Shown: piece by piece, positions 41,658 to 47,899 of the stretch
How positions within the stretch are numbered: the stretch's first letter is position 1
How the letters are laid out: each line of letters starts with the position of its first letter
Assembly (NCBI GenBank): GCA_016342385.1
Contig: JAEINM010000001.1
Location: forward strand, 1 to 47,899
DNA: 47,899 nucleotides
Reading direction: 5' to 3'
Source of the DNA: Spirochaetaceae bacterium
GTDB lineage: Bacteria > Spirochaetota > Spirochaetia > DSM-2461
Made by a program: the position numbers and the translations under genes
The notes under the pieces: model-generated
Seen by the model: the letters and a program-made list of their open reading frames with translations, nothing else
Told to the model about the DNA's origin: nothing
Databases searched by the model: none

Positions 41658-42329
41658 TTATATGATGTCCTGTTTTCTGGGAAGTATGGGTAGAGACGAA
41701 AAGAGATTTTTCTTTTCTCCATGCTTAAGCCATTGGCGATCCGCTTTCGGAGGTCTTTCGTCAAGGATATTGCAAATAAAATCCGCATAACTATCCATCT
41801 CAGAAACCGAAGTGGTAAAAGAACATTTATATATATCATTATTTCCTAAAATAGTCGCATCGGCAAAAGAGGTGAAAAACCCCAGAAACCCCTTCTCTAT
41901 GGGATTCTCCTGGTTTTGATTCTTTTGGACGATGACATATGAAATCGCACTGTTTAATTGAGTGACGAGAATTTTCATTAACTCTCTAGTCAGGTAAACA
42001 GTTCCATTAATAGAGGATTCTATGGCTTCATCAATTTCAGAAGTTGAAAAATCCATCAACTGATCATTGGTTTTATTTTCAGAATACACTAAAATAGCTT
42101 CATCAATTTTCTGGAAAACTCTTATTCCTTCACGGATAACAGTTCTGGTCGAAATTATTGAGGATTTATTCCATGGTACAACCAGCAGATTGTTTTTTTG
42201 AGGTTCAGAACTATTCAGATCTTTTGATTGAACAGGAGCTATGACCTTGTTGCCGGCAGAGAGATTTTTTTCAATTAATTTTCTTCCGAGAAGAGTTTCA
42301 CTATCGGTGATAAGAATAACTTTTTCCAT
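41658..42329 (-). CDS. Rossmann-fold (SDR-like) protein, degenerate
   Basis: Protein of 223 aa. The N-terminus (VILITDSETLLGRKLIEKNLSAGNKVIAPV) has the strand-loop-helix of a short-chain dehydrogenase but with an altered Gly motif (TDSETLLG instead of TGxxxGIG). No SDR Tyr-x3-Lys pair is recognisable; SYVIVQKNQNQENP stands near the expected place. It may bind a nucleotide without dehydrogenase activity. No ribosome site stands out. It is divergent from nadE across a 51-base gap and followed by the SDF transporter. Function unknown. Confidence 0.6.
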   Translation of the reverse strand: MEKVILITDSETLLGRKLIEKNLSAGNKVIAPVQSKDLNSSEPQKNNLLVVPWNKSSIISTRTVIREGIRVFQKIDEAILVYSENKTNDQLMDFSTSEIDEAIESSINGTVYLTRELMKILVTQLNSAISYVIVQKNQNQENPIEKGFLGFFTSFADATILGNNDIYKCSFTTSVSEMDSYADFICNILDERPPKADRQWLKHGEKKNLFSSLPILPRKQDII

Positions 42330-42380
42330 ATTTAGAACATAGTATCCTCAAAATATTTTGAGGTCAACAAGGAGTCGTCT

Positions 42381-44024
42381 TTGAAAATAGCAGCAGGACA
42401 GATAAATTCCATAATTGCCGATTTTAAAGGCAATAGAGAGAAAATTTTAGCCTATTCAGAAAAGGGAAAATCCGTGAAAGCGGATCTCATTGTTTTTCCT
42501 GAACTGGCTCTATGCGGTTATCCTCCAATGGATCTTCTCGACTACAATACCTTTGTTGAAGAAAACACTCTTTCCCTTCGGTGGCTGCAACGCCATTTAC
42601 CCGCAGATATTGCAATCGCAATAGGTCATGTTTCTCTCAATATGGCAGGCTCGGGGAAAAAGCTCCATAACAGTGTTTCCGTTTTGTTAAACGGAGAGAT
42701 TATTTTTACACAGAATAAAACACTATTACCTACTTATGATGTATTTGACGAGAGCCGGTATTTTGAATCCAGCACAGAGAGAGGAATCTTTGAGTTGAAA
42801 GGAGAAAAAATCGGAATTGCTATCTGTGAGGATCTCTGGTGGGAAGCGGCGAGGGAAACCGATACTATCTATAAAGTTGACCCGGTAAAAGACCTACTGG
42901 ATCTCGGTGCTGAAATTGTCCTGGTCCCCTCAGCTTCACCCTATCACAAAAGTAAGGTAGTAAAGCGTCTTTCTCTCTGTCAGAAAACAATTAGAAAAGG
43001 GGCATCAGCTGTATTGTATATCAATAGTGTCGGTGCCAATGACAGTCTGATTTTTGATGGCAATTCTCTTGTTGTCAACAAAGAGGGTAAACTAATATAT
43101 AAATCAGAAGCTTTTGAAGAAGCCTTTTTTACAATTGACCTGAAGGAAAAAAAATTAGAAGAAGTCAATCTGACAGTTAATAAATATGAAGAAATAGAAA
43201 AAGCTCTCATTCTGGGAATCAGGGACTATGTTCACAAATGTGGTTTTAAAAAAATCCATCTGGGATCTTCCGGCGGGATTGATTCAGCTCTTGTTGCATA
43301 CCTTGCGGTTCAGGCCCTTGGTGCGGAGAATGTGAAGACTTTCTCCATGCCTTCCCGGTATTCTTCTGAAGGAAGCCTTTCAGATTCAAAAAAGCTGGCG
43401 GAAAATCTTGGAGTGGAATATGAAATTCTTGCCATTGAAGAGATGTACAACTCTTTTCTCGTCGCACTTGAACCACATTTCGGCGGACGAGAAATGGATG
43501 TGGCTGAAGAGAACATTCAGGCTAGAATCCGGGGAACTCTGATGATGGCTTATTCCAACAAGTGGGGTTCTCTCGTTTTAACTACAGGAAATAAATCCGA
43601 ACTGGCAACGGGGTACTGTACTCTCTATGGTGATATGGCTGGAGGGCTCGCTGTTATTGGTGACCTTTTAAAAACAGAAGTCTTTGAGCTATGCCGGTTT
43701 ATTAATCGCAATAAAGAGATTATTCCAGAGAATATTATTACCAAACCGCCCTCTGCAGAGTTGAGACCTGATCAGAAGGATGAGGATTCTCTGCCTCCCT
43801 ATCATATCCTGGACGGGATTCTGGTTGAGTATCTGATGAATCACAGAACAGCAGACGAGATTGAAGCGCTTGGTTATGAGCCTGAAACAGTAGAAAAAAT
43901 TGTAGGACTTGTCGGTAGGGTGGAGTATAAGAGAGGCCAGGCACCTCCGGTTTTGAGAATTTCAGAAAAGGCTTTCGGGACGGGAAGGAGAATGCCTGTA
44001 GCCAGAGAGATATATGAAGTCTGA
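42381..44024 (+). CDS. nadE: Glutamine-dependent NAD+ synthetase
   Basis: Two-domain enzyme of 547 aa converting deamido-NAD to NAD. The N-terminal nitrilase-type glutaminase has its triad Glu41 (FPELALCGYPP), Lys113 (QNKTLLP) and Cys149 (AICEDLWW). The C-terminal synthetase has the ATP pyrophosphatase loop SSGGIDSALVA (296-306), TTGNKSELATGYCTLYGD and PSAELRPDQKDEDSLP. The start is a TTG at 42381 with AAGGAG six bases upstream; no ATG is available near it. Complete and of normal length. Confidence 0.97.
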   Translation: MKIAAGQINSIIADFKGNREKILAYSEKGKSVKADLIVFPELALCGYPPMDLLDYNTFVEENTLSLRWLQRHLPADIAIAIGHVSLNMAGSGKKLHNSVSVLLNGEIIFTQNKTLLPTYDVFDESRYFESSTERGIFELKGEKIGIAICEDLWWEAARETDTIYKVDPVKDLLDLGAEIVLVPSASPYHKSKVVKRLSLCQKTIRKGASAVLYINSVGANDSLIFDGNSLVVNKEGKLIYKSEAFEEAFFTIDLKEKKLEEVNLTVNKYEEIEKALILGIRDYVHKCGFKKIHLGSSGGIDSALVAYLAVQALGAENVKTFSMPSRYSSEGSLSDSKKLAENLGVEYEILAIEEMYNSFLVALEPHFGGREMDVAEENIQARIRGTLMMAYSNKWGSLVLTTGNKSELATGYCTLYGDMAGGLAVIGDLLKTEVFELCRFINRNKEIIPENIITKPPSAELRPDQKDEDSLPPYHILDGILVEYLMNHRTADEIEALGYEPETVEKIVGLVGRVEYKRGQAPPVLRISEKAFGTGRRMPVAREIYEV

Positions 44025-44176
44025 CAGTAATAGACATTAACAAATTGCTTATATATGGTAAAAGATAAAGTAGGGGGTTTTGACAGCCCCGATGAACGAA
44101 CAGCTACTGATATGGTAGGTTCCATCAATTTAGTAATTATTCGACAGGAGTAAATCTTTTTTCAATCAGGATAATT

Positions 44177-45130
44177 TTAAGGATTTAGCCGCTGAGAATA
44201 GAGCCACTTCCACATCGTTTTGTTGTCATATGTTCTGGTCCAGGAGTCGTGGCTATTGGATGAGTATACTGTGTAGTTGATGGTTCCTTGTGGCATCGCC
44301 GAACCCTTTGACCAGCCTAAAACAGTCCCATTATTCCAGCTTAAGGTAAAACTGCCCTTAGCAGATTTTGTTGAATTCCCATCAGTGTGGGGATACGCCG
44401 TTTCTGTTAGAAACCGATTTGCCGGATTAAAGGGTTCCACGATGTTTGTCCCCATTAGGAAGTTCATAATTCTATCTTGAGTTTCAGTTCTTGAGACCGC
44501 AGGATCATTAAAGGAATGAAAAGCCCATATTGGCTTAATAGACAATTCAGAAGAGAGGGGTGTGTCGGATTCATAGCCACCACAGATAGGCACCAGAGCG
44601 GCAATATTGTTAGTGTATTTGGAGCCATAATCCCAAACACCATATCCTCCCATACTCAATCCGGTTAGATAGATTCTGTCCCTGTCAACTTGATATTCTT
44701 CCATAATGGATCGAATCAGACTATTCAGTTTGTTAACGTCCCAGTACTCGTTCAGTGGTACCTGCGGGACAAGAACAAAGGATTGTTTAACATGATCATT
44801 CAATTCCTCAAGAGTTTGGGGGTCAATATCTTTCGAGTCCATGTCTCCATAAAAAAAAGGCTTCAGAGGCCCGTGCATCAGAGCTATTGGATCAAGTTCA
44901 TCTCTTCTCTCTCCTGAACCATGGAGAAAAATCAGCAAGGGGTATGAGTTTTCCTCCTGAATCATCGCGCGCTCAGGAATGTATAGGTAATAGGGATAGG
45001 TTGATTGAGCCTTATATGATGCCAGTAGTTGTGGTTTTAAAGATTTTGAGAGTCTATATCCGCCGCTCTGGCATCCTATAGTGCTAAGTATTAAGATTGC
45101 CAGCAGGAGAAGAATTGTCAATTTTTCCAT
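44177..45130 (-). CDS. Lipoprotein alpha/beta-hydrolase (esterase/PHB-depolymerase type)
   Basis: Exported protein of 317 aa. The signal peptide ends in a lipobox (LSTIGC, Cys20), so it is lipid-anchored after processing by Lgt. The alpha/beta-hydrolase triad is Ser in TGLSMGGYGVWD, Asp in FHSFNDPAVS and His in SSNSHDSWTRTYD. LLIFLHGSGERRDEL forms the oxyanion region. It resembles the phospholipase/carboxylesterase and PHB-depolymerase-like enzymes that release acyl groups from polysaccharides or polyesters; the natural substrate is unknown. A decayed gene lies directly upstream. Confidence 0.88.
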   Translation of the reverse strand: MEKLTILLLLAILILSTIGCQSGGYRLSKSLKPQLLASYKAQSTYPYYLYIPERAMIQEENSYPLLIFLHGSGERRDELDPIALMHGPLKPFFYGDMDSKDIDPQTLEELNDHVKQSFVLVPQVPLNEYWDVNKLNSLIRSIMEEYQVDRDRIYLTGLSMGGYGVWDYGSKYTNNIAALVPICGGYESDTPLSSELSIKPIWAFHSFNDPAVSRTETQDRIMNFLMGTNIVEPFNPANRFLTETAYPHTDGNSTKSAKGSFTLSWNNGTVLGWSKGSAMPQGTINYTVYSSNSHDSWTRTYDNKTMWKWLYSQRLNP

Positions 45131-45600
45131 ATTCCCTCATTATATTCCAGGCTGAAATTGATTTTTTTACATTCGTATTTTTCCTCTCCCTTGAGCGAAA
45201 AGGATAGTTCAGAATTTAATATGATAGATTTTAATTTATACCATGGTTCCGATTTAATTCCAAGGAAGTTCTGCAGAGGGAACATGCTGCTTTCTTCCGA
45301 CCGAAAAGGGATCATAATTCATTTTTCCAAAAAAGTACCATGTGTAGGATGATAAATAGGGGAATCATCTGTGGGTTCATGCACTCTTCCATCGCTATAA
45401 TGGTTGCCCGTATCATCAGTGACATAGGGGAGACCAAAATCCCCGGAAAATTTGATTCTCAATAAATCCTTGTTTTATTTCGGAAAGGAAAAATTCTGAT
45501 TCTGCGTTTAATGCTGCAGCGTAATAGGCTACTATCATTTCTCCCGCACCTTCAAATATTTTATACACCGGGTTTGGTCTTGTATTCAATATTTATCTTA
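45118..45600 (-). pseudogene. Decayed gene with several frameshifts
   Basis: On the minus strand protein-like segments appear one after another in different frames. The first is KLIQDKINIEYKTKPGV, ending in a stop near 45550. The next runs from about 45594 (PVYKIFEGAGEMIVAYYAAALN) and stops near 45416. A third is open from 45474 to a stop at 45319 (KFSGDFGLPYVTDD, HYSDGRVHEPTDD). The last is the 65-residue frame 45118-45315. None has a ribosome site, and together they look like one gene broken by frameshifts and a stop. The last piece overlaps the hydrolase start by 13 bases. The original family is not recognised. Confidence 0.45.
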
Positions 45601-45739
45601 TCCTGGATTAGTTTAAAACAAGATTTAATGATTCTCTTTCTGCATAGGATAAAAGCGATGAAGAGAAAAAAGTTTATTAGCTTTGTTGATGATCATTAGG
45701 GTATAATACAGGTGAGCATAAATATTCAGAGGTGTTTTC

Positions 45740-46198
45740 TTGGATTTTTCAACAGCTTTTAAAATAGCCGGTCTGGCAGATCAGATTGGGAAGAGATTCT
45801 ATTCAGCACAAAAGACCTCATCTGTGCATAAGAAAATGATAATGCGGGAAATCCATGAAAATCTGGACCTCATCACACTATGGGAGAATAATGATTTTCC
45901 CATTGATAAAGTAATTGAAAAATTATCCTTTAGAAATTATGAAAAGTCCCAACTGGATAACTTTAATTTCAATAGTATAAAAAAGTCTCATCTAAAAGAG
46001 CAGACGACCAGAAATGTACCTCAATTCCGAAAATATATAGGCTGGTCTACAGAAAAGCTTTTTGAGAATCTTTATAGAAAGATTAAATTACTAAAAGTTA
46101 TTATAGAAATGGATAGTGATAATAAAAAGGTGAATAAAAGTATGCGCCTTCGCAATATTTACAAACTGATGATTCTCATACTATTTCATATAGAATAG
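45740..46198 (+). CDS. Hypothetical protein
   Basis: Protein of 152 aa, Lys/Asn/Ile-rich, mostly helical in appearance, with no signal peptide. The N-terminal segment (FKIAGLADQIGKRFYSAQ, KKMIMREIHENLDLI) is amphipathic, and a coil-like stretch with many Lys follows. No family is recognised. The start is a TTG at 45740, with AGAGGTG about six bases upstream. It lies isolated between a decayed gene and the amylase-like gene, without neighbours that hint at a job. Confidence 0.5.
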   Translation: MDFSTAFKIAGLADQIGKRFYSAQKTSSVHKKMIMREIHENLDLITLWENNDFPIDKVIEKLSFRNYEKSQLDNFNFNSIKKSHLKEQTTRNVPQFRKYIGWSTEKLFENLYRKIKLLKVIIEMDSDNKKVNKSMRLRNIYKLMILILFHIE

Positions 46199-46331
46199 TT
46201 TATTCAGGAAAATAGTGCTGCTTATTTCAAGGGTAAAGAGAGATCTAAATAGAAAAGTTGTCCTTTCTATACTCAACTAGAGAACACCCGGAAGGAGAGC
46301 ATAATTTATTTTATTAGAAACAGAAATTATT

Positions 46332-47899
46332 TTACCTGATTTGCTCTAAGAATTTATCAAAATCATACTCTGAGAGAACAGAATAATCTCTCCATTTCTC
46401 TATTGTGTCCAGTAGGGTTTTATATGATTTTTTCTCTCCTTCTATTAGGCCTATATAGAGAATCCACCAGAGAAAACTTTCAAATTTTTCTTTAGAAAAC
46501 CACTTTATCCCATCATAAAGATTCATTCCTATCAGATTGTTAAATCCTTTCAGTTTCTGAAATTCAATAAAGGTTTTGTTATTAATCGTACTGGCCACTA
46601 GAGGTTTCTCCAGATTGTAACTCTCTATGAAGAATTTTAGTTCTGAGATTATAGAGTCAATACTATCTTCACTTAAGGTCATATCAGATAGAATATCTCT
46701 GATATATTTTTCCAGCATCCATTTTTCAAAAAGATCACGGTTCATTTTTCTGCTATCGGCTGAACTGACAATTGATCCTAAACAGTCGAAAATAGCCAGG
46801 ATGTAGAGTGTTATTTTTCTGTCCCTGTTGTATCCGGCTCTATATAGTTTAGACAGTTTAACCTGCTTTTCCAGAAGAACTGGAAGCGTCTGGGGCCGAG
46901 TGATATTCAACTGAATTTGTTTTGAAATATTTTTTACAACTCCCGTACCACCGGAATATTCTTTTATATCCTGAACCGTGGAAATAATACTCTTTTCAAG
47001 TTTATCAGCTAGTTCTGTCAGGTTCAGGTCTGAAGAAGTAATCTTTTCAATAATATCTCTGTTTATCAGAGAGTTTAATTTGCTGTAGAGTGGTTTGAAA
47101 ATCATTTCCCTATATTCTCTGTCCAGGTCTCTGGTTCCAGATCCGTTTAATTTGGCGGCAATAGCGGCAATCTGGTTATATTCACTGTTTTTCAGTTGAT
47201 GAATTTCGGTAAAAACCTGGCTTTCATAGCCGTTTAAATGGATAAATAATCCATTTTCAAACAACACTCTATTATTGCGGATATACCAGGTATTGCTTTT
47301 TATCTCCTTGAAAAGGCAGTAGTGGTCTTCTTCATTTGACAGACCCAGAGACTCTCCCAAAGAATTGGTAATAAAATTCTGGTCTTCAATATAAGGAACA
47401 GAGTTGTTCAGGTTTCCCGAAGCACTTTCAAAAGAGTTATTATAGAGGGTCAGAACATATTCATTGCCGCATTGGTTGGAATAGGCATAAACATTTTCAT
47501 TTACAGAACCATTGTGATCTATCAGGTCATATAGCCTGAAACGTTTGGCCGAGACATAGAGATACCGTTTTCTAAGAATGGGAAATATTTCTCTTTCGTG
47601 TCTTTCCACAAGAGCAGGATCGGGATATTCATCCCAGAGGGGTTTTTTAAATTCCATTCCGTACTTTTCTTTGTATCCTTCGATTTGTCCGTGACCAATC
47701 ATGGGGAGTCCCGGCATGGTCAGCATCAGGGTCATGACTCCGAAGTATTTATCTCCCGTACCGAACTGAACGGCAGCTGTTTCCTCATCGGGATTGTTCA
47801 TAAAATTTACAAAGCGTTTGAGGATTTTTCTGTCATAATTGAGAGTGTTTTTTATGGTTTCTCTGTATTTATTATTTTCTTCTTTCTTAAGCATGTTCA
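46332..47899 (-). CDS. GH13 alpha-amylase-like protein, N-terminal part outside the window
   Basis: The frame is open to the end of the window, so the gene begins beyond it; 520 codons follow the first visible ATG (47894), which need not be the start. The first part matches the last third of a GH13 barrel: FVNFMNNPDEETAAVQF (region IV, with NNPDE where NHD is common) and LMLTMPGLPMIGHGQIEGYKEKYGMEF, typical of starch- or maltose-acting enzymes. A beta-domain follows, and then about 280 residues of helical sequence not typical of amylases. The catalytic Asp and Glu should lie outside the window. Activity cannot be judged from here. Confidence 0.75.
   Translation of the reverse strand, partial: NMLKKEENNKYRETIKNTLNYDRKILKRFVNFMNNPDEETAAVQFGTGDKYFGVMTLMLTMPGLPMIGHGQIEGYKEKYGMEFKKPLWDEYPDPALVERHEREIFPILRKRYLYVSAKRFRLYDLIDHNGSVNENVYAYSNQCGNEYVLTLYNNSFESASGNLNNSVPYIEDQNFITNSLGESLGLSNEEDHYCLFKEIKSNTWYIRNNRVLFENGLFIHLNGYESQVFTEIHQLKNSEYNQIAAIAAKLNGSGTRDLDREYREMIFKPLYSKLNSLINRDIIEKITSSDLNLTELADKLEKSIISTVQDIKEYSGGTGVVKNISKQIQLNITRPQTLPVLLEKQVKLSKLYRAGYNRDRKITLYILAIFDCLGSIVSSADSRKMNRDLFEKWMLEKYIRDILSDMTLSEDSIDSIISELKFFIESYNLEKPLVASTINNKTFIEFQKLKGFNNLIGMNLYDGIKWFSKEKFESFLWWILYIGLIEGEKKSYKTLLDTIEKWRDYSVLSEYDFDKFLEQIR

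Noticed and set aside
44070..44095. GGGG...CCCC hairpin after nadE as a terminator
   Set aside because: Only four pairs, a nine-base loop and no T-run.
45118..45315. 65-codon frame as an independent gene
   Set aside because: No ribosome site, overlaps the hydrolase start, and continues a series of frame-broken segments; listed as part of the pseudogene.
1..47899. CRISPR array, prophage, insertion sequence or defence island
   Set aside because: No regularly spaced repeats, transposase, integrase, or known defence gene was found on either strand; content is mostly core chromosome.

Overview
This AT-rich window is the replication-origin region of a spirochaete chromosome, probably Spirochaetaceae. 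The pointers are the order parB-parA / gyrA-gyrB / dnaA-dnaN-recF-DUF721 / rpmH-rnpA-yidD-yidC-jag, a DUF4954 protein and a DUF2259-like secreted protein, a MurA with Asp in place of the usual active-site Cys, a YidC with a large periplasmic domain, and several Sec-exported, lipoprotein and outer-membrane proteins (a diderm cell). No tRNA, rRNA, insertion sequence, prophage or CRISPR array was seen. Both window edges cut through genes.

Layout. 1-5220: the end of a DUF4954 protein, convergent parB/parA, a NifU-like Fe-S scaffold and an adenosine deaminase. 5221-6401: 1.2 kb without a convincing gene, holding three parS sites and two DnaA boxes. 6402-10876: gyrA and gyrB. 10877-12863: dnaA between two DnaA-box regions; the dnaA-dnaN gap has the full architecture of a bacterial unwinding element (DnaA box, GC cluster, six CTA trios, AT-rich stretch). 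12864-18717: dnaN, recF, a DUF721/DciA-like gene, rpmH, rnpA, yidD, yidC and jag, nearly all co-oriented away from the origin. 18938-23005: thrC-lysC on the minus strand and murA, then a second cluster of perfect DnaA boxes.

23276-30194 is mostly minus strand: two regulators whose receiver domains lack the phospho-acceptor Asp, a STAS/zinc-ribbon protein, and a compact operon ctpA-yjbQ-rsmE-(GT26-like)-fxsA. 30337-30410 is a possible structured RNA between ctpA and a MinD/ParA-like ATPase. 30424-36241 carries the ATPase, lgt, a secreted transglutaminase-like protein, a K+ channel translationally coupled to a stand-alone cyclic-nucleotide-binding protein, and a dolichol/phytol-kinase-like gene behind a sigma-54-type promoter. 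36246-47899 holds membrane and secreted proteins, proS, an SDF-family transporter, nadE, a lipoprotein esterase, a decayed gene, a short hypothetical gene and the end of a GH13 amylase-like gene.

The genes combine chromosome replication (dnaA, dnaN, recF, DciA-like, gyrAB), origin segregation (parAB with parS) and membrane biogenesis (yidC, yidD, lgt), the usual origin-proximal set. The most interesting signals are regulatory DNA: the trio array, a 34-bp palindrome around one parS, a predicted leaderless parA promoter, dispersed perfect DnaA boxes, and a 17-bp perfect hairpin inside recF. All functional calls come from reading the sequence; no database search was run.
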